Shown here piece after piece: positions 1 to 13,401 of a DNA stretch of 64,000 nucleotides. The notes under the pieces are model-generated. The model worked only from the letters and a program-made list of their open reading frames with translations. It had not been told where the DNA came from and searched no databases. This stretch comes from Meloidogyne chitwoodi (Eukaryota > Nematoda > Chromadorea > Rhabditida > Meloidogynidae): positions 2,046,001 to 2,110,000 of the forward strand of contig JACZZP010000006.1 in assembly GCA_015183035.1 (NCBI GenBank), in the 5' to 3' direction. Numbering within the stretch: the first letter of the stretch is position 1; every line of letters begins with the position of its first letter. Both the position numbers and the translations under genes were made by a program.

Positions 1-6
1 CTCCAA

Positions 7-816
7 ATGAAAGTCAAAAAAACAAATTTGCCAACAGAACTTTTGTTTGAAATTGTCCGTTTTATTCCTATTAACATTAAATGGGACAACATAAGGGTAT
101 CTAGAAATTTTGATTTCTTTATCCACAAATTTCAAAAAAAATGGATAGTCCGTTTAAAAAATCCTGATCTAATAATTGTAAGTTGATTTTATTTAAAAAT
201 TTTATTTTTGTTTAGACTAAAGCGAAATTAATTTCTACATTCAATGAGATAAGTGAAAAATTATCCTCCATAAATGTTCAGGACATTGTCAATGAAGAGT
301 TTTTAAGACAAGTAATTTATATGATGGACGGTGTTTTAAATTTATCGTAAAATATTCAATTTTTATTTTAAGGAATTTATCGTTTTTATCGTTTTTATTC
401 AATTAATGATGAGATTGATCATGTAATTTTTTTTATTTAAAATTAAATTTGAATACTAATTGTTAAAAATCAAATATTCATATTTACAACTTTTTAATTT
501 ATTTATTTTAGGTAACCTCACAAATTGGAGAATGGCCACAAATTAATGCTTCTGTTAGCTTTTATTTAATTAGATAAAATTTTGTAATTAATTTTTTTAG
601 AATAAAACTCTTTTCGAAATTCGAAAAGAAAGAGTTTTACAACTAATAGACTATTCAATTTCTGCAATAAAAATTTCCCGATCCACTGATTTTTTTGACT
701 GGACAATGTTATCTAAAGGTATTTATTTTACATTTCTTATTTAAATAAAAATTCTTTTTTTTTTAGTTTTTGCTAGTCAATTATCTATAATTGTTATTCT
801 GACTTTACCTAAGTAA
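7..816 (+). CDS. F-box-like protein, copy 1
   Basis: The predicted protein opens with an F-box-like segment (LPTELLFEIVRFIP, then KWDNIRV), the usual docking module for SKP1 in SCF ubiquitin ligases. Exon 1 is 7-177 with a GTAAGT donor and exon 2 begins at 216 after TTTAG. Further short exons follow around 374-418, 513-552, 601-718 and 768-816. The last exon ends LPK before a TAA at 814-816. Exon joins between 300 and 560 are tentative. The N-terminus and the C-terminal segment (DFFDWTMLSK) resemble the second F-box-like gene at 13402-14712 (YFDMLHLFDWKVM), so the two are paralogs. No substrate-binding repeats are recognisable, and such F-box families expand rapidly in nematodes. The start lies 6 bases from the window edge, so an upstream exon cannot be excluded. 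Confidence 0.6.
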
Positions 817-1308
817 ATTTTTAATATTAGTAACTATACATTAGGGAAAATATTAATATTTTTTTATTACTTTTTATATTCTTATTTCTAGTTAAGTTTT
901 TAAACTTTCATTTTTAAGTATTAATATATTTATTATAAATATTTTTTAAGTGCCTTGCCGCAATCACCAAATATATTTTTTTATGGTGGACTACTTTTGG
1001 CTTGTACTCTTATTGGGTATCACTGTTACAAAGCATTTACTCATCATCATTGATTTAATTTGGATAAACTTGTTGGAAAAAATGAAGAATAAATATTCAC
1101 CTTTTATATTACAAAGTAAAATACCTCATTTATACAAATAATATAACAATCTTTATGCAATATAAAATTAAACAAACTGTCATTATAATAAAATTATTTA
1201 AAAAAAATCTAAATTTATATGTCAAAAATTAAAAAACAAATTTTAAAATGTCTAAAAAAATAAAATTAATTGCCTCGATTAAAAAAGGTTTACTTAGTTT
1301 TATGTTTT
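817..1308. other. Intergenic, gene-poor
   Basis: This AT-rich spacer lies between the first F-box-like gene and the 3' end of AMP deaminase. Around 950-1060 there is a slightly GC-richer patch with short hydrophobic reading frames in all three plus frames; none has support from splice context or similarity, so no gene is called. Confidence 0.5.
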
Positions 1309-4300
1309 TTAAAATAAAAGTGATTTAAATAAATTGCAAAGCTCATTAACATGTGATTCATGGCGAAAAGAGACGCGAATATCTGGCACATTTGTTCTAT
1401 AAAAAATAAATATTAAAAAATAAATTAATTAATAATAAACCTTGCAACGTCATTACCCAAAACTCCCTCTTCTCTATAATTTGGGCCTAGCCAATAAAGT
1501 TTTATTCGATCCTAAAAATAAATTTTCAAAATTTTTAAAATTAATTTTATTTAAAAAACCTCAAATCCAGATTGAAGAACACTTAAAAAATTATATAATA
1601 AAAATATTAGTTTTTAAATAATAAACCTATTTCTTGAAAGTTCACACATATCAGATGAACTTAATTTCCAAACCTGAGCAGCAATACTTTAAAAAAATAA
1701 AATAATTTTAAAAGATAAAAATTAATTAAATATGTACCTGTATTCCTCCATTAAAGCTTCCTAAAAATTAAATTTAAAAAATAATAATAAAATAAAAACC
1801 TTTGTAATATGAAATTGTAAAGGATCATCAGTTGATAAAGAAATATTTAAACCTTTCATAAGAAAATCGGGCATAGGATTACGATGATAAGTTAAGAAAA
1901 GATGATTGTTTGATAATGGAGACATTGCCTTTTTAAATTTAATTAAAATTTAAATTAAAATTAAACAAACAATTCCAATTTGTGCCAAATAAAATAAATA
2001 TTGAAGTACCGGAACTTTGCGTAAAAGTAAACCATGGGCAATACTTTCTGATGTTAAATAACTTTAAAAATTCAATTAAATAAATTAAATTTAAAAAATT
2101 AAATTTAAAATTTAAAAAAATAAACTAACGTTACACTTAAATGATTAACATGTCCAGCTTCACCACAATGAGGACGTAATGCAAATGTATTAAGTCCACG
2201 TAATTTTCGAAAAGAATTTAAAGCTGCCAAATTCTTTAAATTAAATATATAAAATTAATTTAAAAAAATATCTAAAATAACCATATACATATAGAAGAGA
2301 TAATAAGAGTAAGATGGATTCTATTAAATAAATTAATTAAATTTAAAAAATTATTCGTACAAAAACATTTTTTATTTCTAAAAAAATGTTTTAAAAATTT
2401 AAATACAGCCCCAAAAATACAAAAAATTCAATTTTTCAATTAAAAAAAAAAAACAATTTCTCTATTTAAAAATATTAAATTAAAAAAACCTCATCAGAGT
2501 TATAATCCACAGGTTCAGGACAATCTTTAGTAAATTGAACATGTTCATGTTTAGATTCATCATCTACAGAATCTAGCCCTGATACATGCTTTAAATGTAA
2601 ATTAAATATTAAAATAATTAATTAAAAAACCTGTAAAAATCTAAAAAGTTCGGGATGTGAATTAGGATCATTTGTTACTTCAAAAAGAGGAGTAAAAACA
2701 TTCGACAAAAATGTATCAAAATTTTTTAATAAATTTTTTGAACGATAAACATCATAAAGACGAGGAATTTGAATCATCCAACGAACATTTTGGGACCAAA
2801 CCTTTTTTTAAAAAATAATAAAAATTATTTTTAAATTATTTACATCGTGTGTAATAGCCCAATTAGCAAGTTTATCCCATTCATCCGTATCTCTTCCATA
2901 AATAGAAAGCCTAGGTTCCATATTTTGATATTTATTTTCCTTTAAAATTGAAAAAATTAATTAAAAAAAATTTTTAAAAAAAAACCTCGACATCATTAAA
3001 AACTTCTTTGAGAACTTCAGCAAAATATCTACCATTTACATAATTATCTGTTTTAATAAATATTTCTCTCAACTCATTTTGACCAACTAAAATTATTTAA
3101 AAAATTATTTTTAAATTAATTAAATTTATAATTTACTTGGATTATATTTTGCATTGAATTTATCAAAACGATGAAAACTAAAAATTAAATTTAATAAAAT
3201 AAATAAATATTAAAAACTAAACGTATTTCTATCAGCATGTACATCCAACATATCAACAGATAAATCATAAGGGCTAATACCCATTTTTTCAAACATTTCA
3301 CTCATTGTAATTCCTTTACCATTCTATTAGAAAAATTAAAAAAATATTAAAATAAAGAAAAACGTTTTTCTTACTTTAACTTGAACAACTTCATCTGCAT
3401 CTGTTCGCATTCTTTTTTTAATAAATCGAAGCAAATGTCTTTAAATAAAAAAATTATTTTTAATAATAATATTTATTTTTTACTTGTGATTCATTGAACT
3501 TGCCGCTATAAAAAAATTAAAATTACTTTAAATAAAAGAATTAATTTAATTATTAAAAAAGAAAACCGTGTATGTGTGTATCAACTTTTCGAATATTATA
3601 AAAATCTCTGTGTGGAACACTCCTCTGTTCTGCACTTTCCAATTGTTCATTTAAAAGGACATGAAGTTGAAAATGTGTTTGAAGAAAAGTTAAACGACGA
3701 TAACAAAAAGTTTTTAGAGGACCTTCATTACATATACGATTAATCCAGTTGAAATCTCTTAAATAAAGGTATTTTTTAGAAAATTGTTCAAGCTCTGAAC
3801 GAAAAGAAAAAGGACCAAAAGTTTAAAAAAATAATTAAAAAACTAACTTTAAATATTTTTCACGAGTCACATAAAACTTTTTTAAAGGAGCAAAAATCTC
3901 TCCTGTCGACTTGTCCAAAACTGCTACCTTAAATATTAAATAAATAATTTAAAAAAATAATTTAATTACTGTGCCACGATGCCTTTCTAAATTAAATGTT
4001 TGTTCATAAATTGGTAAAGGCTGATCTAATCCCCAATGATCTTTTGGAGGTTCAGGGGGATTATAGGACATACTGGCAGCTAAAAAATTTAAAAAAAATT
4101 ATAAATTATTAAAAAAGAAAATAAAAACAAATGTAAAAGTGCGCAAAAAGTAAAAGTTGCTCTTGCAAAGTAAAAAAAGTCTATCAAAATTTTTTAAATC
4201 TAATGAAGAAAAAACAAGGTAAATATAAGAGAAAAATCCTAAAAGAAATAAATAATTATAAATGAAAGAAGAAAATTTTTTAATGGAATCATTTAAAAAT

Positions 4301-7300
4301 AATTTTAAAACAAGTAGTTTAAAAAGAATATTTAAATTTTAACAAAGCGCAGAAGACAAACATAAAAACTAAATGAGAGAGTGTGCATTAGATAATTAGA
4401 GAAAAAGACCTACAAAGATGATCTGCCAGAGAAATAAAAGAATTAGAGACATTAGAGTATATCTTCCTTTCATTTTATTTTAAAAAACAAAAAAGTTGAC
4501 TCAACTTTTCTACTTTTATATGAACAACCCATTTATTCGCAAGAAAAATTTTACAAAAAATTTTTAGAAAAATATTTTTTGCGAATAAATAGGGAGATCA
4601 CTTAAAGTAGACATTTCCCAATCATTTTTAAATTTTTTCCAATAAAAAAAAACTTACAAGATTCAGTGTTTTTGCGTCTACATTTGGGTAAATTAGATGG
4701 ATATTTTCCAATTAAAAAATTTCTTGTAGTGCTAGGAAAAGCTCCACCTATTAATTCCATATATTCGCTACGTAAACGTAATGCATCTACTAATTGACGA
4801 CCAGCACTACGCAAATCGTCTAAGGGAACCTTTTAAAAAAATAATTTTTAAATTATAATTTAAGCAAATAAATACCCCAGAAAGTTCTTCACCAGTCAAA
4901 CCCTGAAAAAAAAATTTTTTGATTAAAAAAATTTAAATAAATTAACTATTCGTTGATAATTTACGTCAATAGCATCTCTAAATGAATGCATTTCTACATG
5001 TTGTGGTAAACTTAATTCTCTGTCAATGTCATCAAGCTAAATAAAAAAGGTACAAAATAAGTGAAATTTTGTTTGAAATTTTTTGATCAAAAATTATCAA
5101 AATATAACAACAACAAAAACATGTGGTGTAATATTCCATATATGGGTAAACCTTTTTTAACTTTTTTCTATTTTTCTCCTTATTTTTTTTTCCTTTTTTG
5201 ATTAACTTATACTTTCTAAAAGCAAAATAAGGGAGAAAATACGGAGAAGTTAAAAACGGGGGAAAATTAAAATATTTCACCAAACATGTGGGAATATTTA
5301 AATATATTAGTGCATTAATTCATTCTTATATGCGGGCAAATTTTCAAGACTCAAGTGGACTAAAGGGATGCAAATATAAAAAGTTGAGTCTCTTTTAGAC
5401 TTATTTCACCCAAATAAATTTGGAAAAAAAATAAAAAAAACCTTGTCATGTCCCAAAGAAAAAGCAAAAGATGAAGGAGAAATAGCAGAAATTCTTCCAG
5501 CACTTGGAGATGTTGGGGATAATCCAATATTACTATGATTGCTACATTGGCTAAGCATTATTCGTTCGTCTGGGCTAACTGCGACTGAACTTCCAATTGT
5601 TTGTTGTTCTCTAATTGATTCAAGTTTGCACCTAAATTTATTTAAAAATAATTTAAAAAATTTATTTGAGTAAAAAAATTAAAGAAAAATTAAAAAAGAA
5701 TAAATTTAAGAAAAAATATGAAAGAAACAATTTAATACCGGCAGTGGGATTCGAACCTGTGCCCTTAACTAGCTAAAAGTTAATTCGAAAACCACTACAC
5801 CAAACAAGTAAATATATTTAATATTTTAATTCCTTCATAACTCAATAACTAATAGACCATTTTAGACATTTTTAGTATAATTTGATAGAGAATTAAATTT
5901 ACTACAAAATAAAAAAGCTAAAATATTTAATAAAACAAGAAAAAAAGATTAAAAACAGAAAAAGGTAAATTTTGAGATTTTTTCGAACGCAACATTTTTA
6001 AAAAATGAAAGAAAATTAGTTTCCCATTAAATATTATAGAAAATATAATTCTTTATTTAAAAATACCAAAAACATATAAAATGGTAAAAGTTTAACAGAG
6101 TTTTAGAGATTGCAACAATCTTACCCTTTTTATGAGAAAATAAAAATTATTTTTATTAATTATTTTTTAAAAAGAATTTTTTAAATAAAATGCAAAAAAG
6201 GAAAAATTATTTTTTTATAATTGTTGTAAATGTGTTAAATCTGCTGATTTTTTTAGTGTAAAATTGTTTACAAAAAAGCAATAGATTTTTGTTAAATGTG
6301 AGAAAAAGTTTTTTTTCCAATCATTTGTGATCATTAGAATTTTTTGTAAACTGTTTTTTTTTTAATTGTAAAAATAAAGTGCAATGATAAAAAAATATTT
6401 TTACAAAAAAATGTTGTCGAAAAAAAATTCTTTGCCACTAATACAAAATGCCAAAAATTCCTCTACACAAGAATAACCAAAAAATTAAAAAATATTTTTT
6501 AAAAAAGGTGAAAAGAGTTTAAAAGGGTGGAAAAATAAATAAAAATTAGGGAAAGAATTATATTAAAAAAATAATTAAATTAAAAAAAAACAAACAAACT
6601 GTTTAATATTAGGTTGTAAAGATAAACGTCTATTTTGTATTCCTCCAATTATAGGAATATTATTATTTTCAAAAATTAAAGAGGATTGTTGATGTCCTAA
6701 TGAAGAAGAAGCTCTATCCATTAAACTTGGAATTATTATTTTATTATTTGAAGAAGAAATTATTGATAATTTGTTTAAAGGATTATTAGTTGAAACTGCT
6801 GCTTCTGATGATAATCTTTAAATTTTGTGAAAAGAAAAAGGATATATTTGTTTGTTAGTTGTGAAAATTAAAATATTAATTTTGGTGAGAATTAAATAAA
6901 TTTTTGACAGTTTTAAACTTAAAAAATAGAAGGGAAATAAAGTTAAAAATTTTAAAACTCTAATAGGTCTGTTTTTATTTATTTTTATCTAATTTTTAAT
7001 AAATTCAAACCTGCTTGAAATCTGCTTTTGCAATGCATTTTTGCTTTCCAAAATCTCAATAGGATAATGAGAAAGCTCATACGGCGAGCTTATAACGTGC
7101 CCGGAAGGTCCAAAGGAAAGACTTTGAAAGCCTTCACCACCACCTGAATCTGTAGATTCTCCTTTAAATAAATGTTAAAGTAAATTTAATATTCTAATTT
7201 TAATTTAAAAAAACCCCAACTTTTATTTCTCAATTCTCCACCTCCCAAACCATCATCATCCTGTTCTTCTTTGATTTTATGCTTTTGCATTTGTTTTGCC

Positions 7301-7462
7301 AATTCCTTTTCAACTTTTTTTGCTTCTTCATCCATTATAGGATCAGTTAAAGGATCTAAAAATATATTTTTTTAATTTTTTTATTTATTTATAAAATTTT
7401 TCTTTCCAACCATCGTCAACGGAAGCAAAATCTGAATATGGACCCGCCTTGCGGTATTCCAT
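1309..7462 (-). CDS. AMP deaminase (AMPD)
   Basis: AMP deaminase converts AMP to IMP and ammonia in the cytosolic purine nucleotide cycle. The start is ATG at 7462-7460 ([12 protein letters not shown]) and the stop is TAA at 1311-1309, with many short introns between. In order one sees a poorly conserved acidic N-terminal region, a family-typical segment ([10 protein letters not shown]), a proline-rich entry ([18 protein letters not shown]), the metal-site motif VDTHIHGSMNHKHLLRF, then [16 protein letters not shown] and [48 protein letters not shown] and the catalytic [20 protein letters not shown]. The C-terminus ([11 protein letters not shown]) is also family-typical. Histidines and the paired aspartates needed for zinc binding and catalysis are visible, so the enzyme should be active. 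Introns hold no other gene, but the one at about 5640-6600 contains a decayed tRNA-like sequence. Confidence 0.95.
5738..5809 (-). repeat. Degenerate tRNA-like sequence in AMPD intron
   Basis: Read on the minus strand it has an A-box-like GGTGTAGTGGTT and a B-box GGTTCGAATCC at tRNA-like spacing. Acceptor and T stems do not pair, so this is a tRNA-derived repeat or pseudogene rather than a working tRNA. It belongs to a set of similar sequences spread across the window. Confidence 0.6.
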
Positions 7463-8969
7463 TTTTTAATAAATATAAAAGAATGGTTTGATGATTAAAA
7501 ATGGGGTGTTGTTTTATGTGTTCTGCTGCACTCTATCTATCTAAATAAATAAAAAATTATTGAAAAACATGTTAAAGAAAATTATAAAAAAAAGAATTTA
7601 TTTATTGCGTGCAAGACGTGTTAGGAAATAATCAAATGTGTATTTTAAGTGTACCCAAAAGATCGACGTAATAAGAGCAAACACAAAATTCTGATAATTT
7701 TTTCTGACTGTTATTCTGATAAATTCTGTTTTTATTCTGATTTGACTAATTTTATTTGGCTTATTCTGATTTTTCTAGTTTATGATTCTATTTCTGGTAT
7801 CATTCTGATTTACTAACAGTTATTCTGGAAATTTTGTTTTTATTCTGATTTTTTTAAATTTATTTCTGATTTTTCTGATGAATTCTTACTGTTATTCTGA
7901 TTTTATTTCTGACTTATTCTGATTATATTTCTGGTGTTATTCTGATTTAATTATTGTAGTATTCTGATATTATTCTGATTTTATCTTCCTCGCTTATTAA
8001 GTGATCCTTTGGGTATTAAGCATAAAAAGATTTATTAAGAATAAAAAGAAGAAGAGCTGTCATTTTGTAAAAAAAATTCGTCGCTTGGGAACGCAAAAAG
8101 GAGACGACCAAGAAAATTAAGGTGTGTTTGTCTTAAAAAATATTTAAAAAAATATTTTATAAAATTAATTACACAAAGTATTTTTTTAACTGATAAGGTT
8201 TCTTAAATTAAAAAAAGTCTTCCTAGCAGTTATTTTTAAATTTATTTATAGAATTAAAATATATATAAATTTCTAAAAAAGTCAAAAAAAAAAAAATTAA
8301 AGAATTATTTAAAAAAGGAGAGATAAAATTGTCAAAATTTGAAAGAAAAATATTTTTAGAAATAACAAGTAAAAAAATATTTAAAGTCATGAGAGAAAAT
8401 TTACACGTGAGACATTTTTTATATTTTAATTAAGAGAAAATGAACTTTAAAAAATGGTCTTTTGAAAGAAAAAATGATAAGCTAAAAATAATAAAAACTA
8501 ATAGAGACCTTCCTTTTTTATTTTAGCAGTTGCTGCTCTTTTTTAAGTGGAAAAATCAATTCATAAAAAAATAAATTTTGTGCAAATAAAGAAGGCAATG
8601 AATTTGTCATTTTTAGAAAAAGCTAATAAATGGTCTCTTTTTTAGTTTTAAAATATAATTATTTATTCCTAAATTTTAAAAATATTATAAACCTGCTTTT
8701 TCTCCTCTTTTAATCAATAAAAATATATTAGTGTCAAGTACGAAAATTTTCAATTTTTTTTTGTAGAAGAATCCTCGCATAAAAATTCCTATAAAATTAA
8801 TTTAAAAAATTAGAATATTATATAATTGATTTTAAAAATATAAAAATATTCAATACAACTTTTAAATAAAAAATAATTTTTAAAAATGTATTTATCATTT
8901 TCTCTTTTCAAAAAGGAGAATAAAAAAAAATATTATTGGGCCTAACATAATTTTATTTTTATTTAAAAA
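7463..8969. other. Intergenic spacer upstream of AMPD
   Basis: No gene is visible. The spacer contains the 5' flank of AMPD, a simple array rich in TTATTCTGATTT (about 7689-7985), and otherwise AT-rich sequence without long open frames. The 3' flank of DLST lies at the right-hand end. Confidence 0.6.
7689..7985. repeat. Degenerate TTATTCTGATTT array
   Basis: Roughly 12-20 base units built on TTCTGA/TTATTCTGATTT follow each other imperfectly for about 300 bases. Unit length drifts and there is no coding potential, consistent with slippage-driven simple-sequence expansion. Confidence 0.7.
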
Positions 8970-11021
8970 TTATAAATCTAGCAATATAGTTAATGGATCT
9001 TCTACATATTGCTTAATCTTTCTTAAAAAGGTAACTGCATCTCTACCATCTATCAATCTATGATCATAAGTGAGTGCAACATACATCATTGGACGAATTT
9101 CAACCTAACAAAATTTAAAAAAAAATAATTTTTCCCAAAAAACATTAAAAAAATACCTTTCCATCAATAGCTACTGGACGATCAAAAATTCCATGCATTC
9201 CAAGAATAGCTGATTGAGGTGGATTTATTATTGGAGTACCAAACATTGATCCAAAAACACCTCCATTGCTAATTGTAAAAGTTCCACCTTCCATATCCTC
9301 TATTGCTAATTTATTCTCGCGAGCCTTAAAATAAATTAATTAAACAATATTAATTGACTAAAAGATCAAAATATAATATTTAGAAAAATGTAAAAAACAC
9401 GAAAACGATTGTTAACGCTAGTTGGATTCAAACTTAACAGAAAATAGTTCAAAATCTAAAGTGCTCACCACTACACCAAAGATGATCATACAAAAAATTT
9501 AAAAAAGATACACCATAAAAATTCGTTTTTGCGTTTTACTACAAATAGTCTCATGAATACCCCAAAAATTCGATTATTTAATAAAAAATGAAAACCTTAG
9601 CTCCAAGTTCTCCAAGACTCTTTTCAATATCTGAATAACTCAGAGACTCCACATTTCGTAAAACAGGCACAACTAGCCCTTTTGGAGTTGCAACAGCAAT
9701 AGAAATATCAGCATAATTGCGATAAATAATCTCTTCTCCCTCAATTACTAAATATATGTATTTAAAAAATATTTTTAAAAAATTCAAAAAATTAAACCAG
9801 CATTAACAACAGGTTGATCTTGTAAAGCAATAGCAGAAGCACGAACAAATGGGGACATCAAACCAAGTTTAACTCCGTGTTTTTTGGTAAATGATTCTTG
9901 GTACTTTTTACGCATTTGCATGACATTACTAAATAAAAATAAATAAATTAAATATAGATTAAATATAAAAACAAACAAAAGATCAATCTCATTGAATGTA
10001 GTCAACATTGCATTTATATTTTGTGCTTCCTTTAATCTTGCAGCTATTCGTTGTCTCATTCTGTTCATTTTTACACGAGTCTCTGAGCGACTTCCAGTTA
10101 ACGCTGTTGGGTCTCCAGACTCTTAAAAATATTTTTTTTAAAAGGAAAAAAATTAAAAGATAACTTTGTTGGAATGTCTGTTGCTGCGAAATTGGAGGTG
10201 CAACTTTAGGCTTTATTTCTGATACAGATTTTGATTCCATTGGTTCTTTAGGCAATTCTGGAACTGGTGGAGGTTTTTTGGGTGCATCAGATTTTTCTGA
10301 ACAAATAATTAAATCAAAAATAATTAAAAAATTTTAAAAAATATGTACTTTTCTCCATTGGTTCTTCCTTTTCTGCTGGCTTCGGCTTTTCTTGAGGTTT
10401 TTCCTTCTCCTCCGCTTTTGGAGACTCTGCTGCTGCTCCTTCAGCACCCTTTTCCATTTTATAAAGTTTTTGTTTAGCAATCACCTTTGCACCATCCTCG
10501 ACTAAAAATTCAACAATTTTTCCAGCAAAAGGAGCAGGGACTTCAACAGATGTCTAAAATAATTTTAAATAACAAAAAGCTAAACAATTAAATTTTTGCT
10601 TTAAACAAACCTTATCTGTTTCAATTTCAGCCACAAGTTCATCTGCCTTAACAAAATCGCCAATCTCTTAAAAATCAAATAAAAAAATTAAAATAAATAA
10701 AACTTTTTTGCCAGCGAATGTCGCCTTCAGATATTGACTCAGCAAAAGCTGGACCCTGAACATCAACAATATCACCGCCTAAAAATTTAATTAAAAAATA
10801 TATTTAAATTAAAAGAAAACCCAAAATTGAAGTAAACCGATAATTTCTAAAAGAAATCTTTATCACAGGATTAGCAGAAAATTGGGCAGAATTAGAAAAT
10901 GATGCACAATAACATGGAGCTGCCAAAAGTTGCTAAAAATATTTTTGTTTTAAATAAAAAATGTAGAACATACTAAGCGAGTTAACGAAAGACGCCGGAC
11001 AACATTGCGGTAAAAGTACAT
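8970..11021 (-). CDS. dlst: Dihydrolipoyllysine-residue succinyltransferase, E2 of 2-oxoglutarate dehydrogenase
   Basis: This is the E2 core of the mitochondrial 2-oxoglutarate dehydrogenase complex, which transfers the succinyl group from lipoate to CoA in the TCA cycle. It starts at ATG 11021-11019 with a basic, aliphatic leader ([16 protein letters not shown]) that looks like a mitochondrial transit peptide, and stops at 8972-8970. A lipoyl domain follows, with [20 protein letters not shown] and the lipoyl-lysine motif [17 protein letters not shown]. Next comes a Pro/Lys/Glu-rich linker ([18 protein letters not shown]). The catalytic domain begins [15 protein letters not shown] and ends [21 protein letters not shown], containing the catalytic His/Asp (DHR..DG). 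No separate E3-binding domain is evident, as expected for animal DLST. A TTTTAG acceptor 18 bases before the ATG fits trans-splicing. One intron holds a tRNA-like repeat. Confidence 0.95.
9413..9488 (-). repeat. Degenerate tRNA-like sequence in DLST intron
   Basis: The minus strand shows TTTGGTGTAGTGGTGAGCAC as A-box region and a decayed B-box (TTTGAATCC). Stems are broken. It lies in a DLST intron and matches the other tRNA-like sequences of the window. Confidence 0.55.
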
Positions 11022-13401
11022 TTTTTAAAAACCTTTTTCTAAAATATATATTAGATAATGCACAAAATGAAGAATAAGAATATATTTTACAAAAAATAAA
11101 AGCTAATAAATGATAGACTCAAAGAAGTTTTTATAAAATTTAAGGCTATCAGAGTCCAAACAAGTGTGGATGGTTTTGCGACTTTTCGCCAACGGCTTTA
11201 CGACAATGAGAAGCAGTTCAGTTGAGTCCCATCGTTGAGTCCCATGCCTCACATCAGTTGAGTACAGATATTTCTCTTGTTTTTTCCTCGATAAAAATGA
11301 TATAAAAATACAAATAATAACCCATTCTACTCAGCTCTTCGAATGGAGTCGAATGAGATCATTTAGTAGCAAAATAAAATCTGTTGTAGTCAACTGAGAT
11401 ATTTACAACGAGGCCTCAACAATGGGACTCAACTGAGGGACAACGGTTTTTTAAAAATGTAACAATTGGCGTTTTAATTTTATTTAACTGTATTGGACGA
11501 AATTTCACTTTCATTATTAGTAAGCTAAATATTTATTTATACAAAAATGCTTACAAGTGTTCTCATTCAGGATATTTTCGAGTAGTATTAAATAGAGGTT
11601 TACTTTACGGGAAGATCAATTGTCTAATATAATTTGTACAGAGATGATTAATTTTTTGGAGTTTAGTCGCAGTTTTCATCCAAATAATTCGATCTAAAAA
11701 ATGGAATTTCTCGATTTTTTACAAGGTTTTTTTCTTTTCTTTTTATTCTAAGTATTCATATTTGATTACACGATAAGGAATCAACATCATTTTTGTTTTC
11801 AAATATAAAAATTTTTGTAAGTAAGTTCCGCGTTTGTATTTTGTGCTTTAAATTTTAGAAAAATTAGGCAAATTTAGAGAAAACACAATAGTCATATTTG
11901 TAGCTATTTCATGAATTATTTGAGTCACCCGGAAGCTTTTTTTTGAAGATAATCAAATTCTAGCAACGCATTTCATCTTTATTTAGTTTAGGGTGTTCAG
12001 CAAGATCAAATACTTGTTTAATGTTTCCTCTTTTACCTTAATCTTTATATTTTATGGGTAAATTTTAAATAACTCGATGAGATATCTTGAATGAGTTCAC
12101 TTGTTTATTTTAAAAAACATTTACTTTAATTAACATTATTTTTTAGAAATCTTAAATTCAAAATAAACAATATTTTTATTCCCTCATGGGTGATCATCTA
12201 AGAAATAGTCCGACTGAAAGTAGCGGAACGTCTCAGGAAGCGCCAACACCGACACCGACACCACAAATACTTATCGAAGGGAATGAGCAGGTTAACTTTT
12301 TGATAAAACATATTTTATTTTGGAAATATTTTTTTTTGGTACTTTCCATTAATCGCCACATCATTTCATTTTTCCTTCACCTATAAATGGCCAAAGGGCA
12401 TAATAGGTCACAGTCACCATAGGGATTAAAATATTTATGAAAAATTTAAATTATTTCGGAGGTCAAATGTCAGAAATCTTGAAACCATTCAAATAATTTT
12501 CCTTCTTCGTTTCCTTACTACACGCATAAACTCTGCGAAGTAACACTGAATGATCTCGCAATGTCCACAATCTTATTTCTTAACTTTGCAGAACCAACTT
12601 TGATTGTAAAGAATGTATTCATTATTCCTTTGACAATTTATAGGTGAAGAAGGAAAGAGTAAGGATGGGGGCATTGACAGGAATGTACCGATTTTTCTTG
12701 ATTCGGGCAACGGCCACTTTACGTTTTTTCTTGATTGAAGAATCTCAAGGCGCTCGAAATTTGTGATCTCCACCAGTTAGTTTTTTCTTATGACTATCTG
12801 ATTATATGTTGTTTGAACTGACGCGGTGAACATAGTCGAAGGTTACATTTTTATTCTAATAAGACGCCGCATGTTTCAATTGTAGATATAAAACTTATAA
12901 CTTGATAAACTTTTTGGTCGCATAATTGAAAATAACCTTTAGTTCTATATATTGTTAAAAATACGTCGAAATATCGAAGTGAATGATCGACGAAGTTCGG
13001 ACAAAACTTACAGATTTTTATGGATGCACAAGTGAAAAGAACCGAATTAAGGATAGAACAAAATAAAAATTGTCTCTTCCTGTGTAAATCTATCAAAAAA
13101 CTGATAAGCTAGCGTTTCGTTTTCCAGATCCACAATCAGTGGCCGTTGTCCTGAATTCAAAAAAAATAATAAAATTAAGGAGCACTTTCTTGTTGTTTAA
13201 TGTGAAAAAGAATAGTTTAGGCACTCTAGCCATTTAAATTTTTTTATTTTAATCTTTTAAATTAAAAAGGGTGGAGAGAATGCATTTTCTGGGTAGAGAA
13301 TGCTATTGTTTGGTTTTTTATTGTTCAAGTGAAGTGGTTTTTTAGTTCATTATGATGTATAAAATTGTTATTTAAGTAAGAATTATTTTGTTAAATAAAC
13401 T
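11022..13401. other. Intergenic region with repeat and decayed block
   Basis: No intact gene is supported. The left part holds a CAGTTGAGT foldback element (about 11214-11439). At 12186 a short frame begins MGDHLRNSPTESSG and runs to a possible GT donor near 12289; it could be a stray first exon but has no partner exon. The segment 12470-13170 is visibly less AT-rich than its flanks, and its minus strand carries short broken peptide-like stretches (for example RPLIVDLENETLAYQFFD and KKKRKVAVARIKKNR) interrupted by stops, which may be a decayed gene or mobile element. Confidence 0.5.
11214..11439. mobile_element. CAGTTGAGT foldback/MITE-like element, copy 1
   Basis: The ends are inverted (CAGTTGAGTCCCAT at left, GGGACTCAACTGAGG at right). 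The core (AATGATATAA, then CAGCTCTTCGAATGGAGTCG and GAATGAGATCA) recurs in the copy at 40677-40932. It has no coding capacity and is probably a non-autonomous DNA element. Confidence 0.6.

Noticed and set aside
950..1141. 63-residue hydrophobic plus-strand frame
   Set aside because: All three frames are similarly open, no splice partner or similarity is visible, and a start-to-stop frame of this length is common in this composition.
5032..5283. 83-residue minus-strand frame in the AMPD region
   Set aside because: It overlaps an AMPD intron and is Tyr/Phe/Lys-biased; the AMPD exons on either side account for the coding signal.
12186..12386. MGDHLRNSPTESSG frame as a gene
   Set aside because: It could be a first exon, but no downstream exon in phase was found before the next gene and the frame runs into AT-rich non-coding-like sequence.
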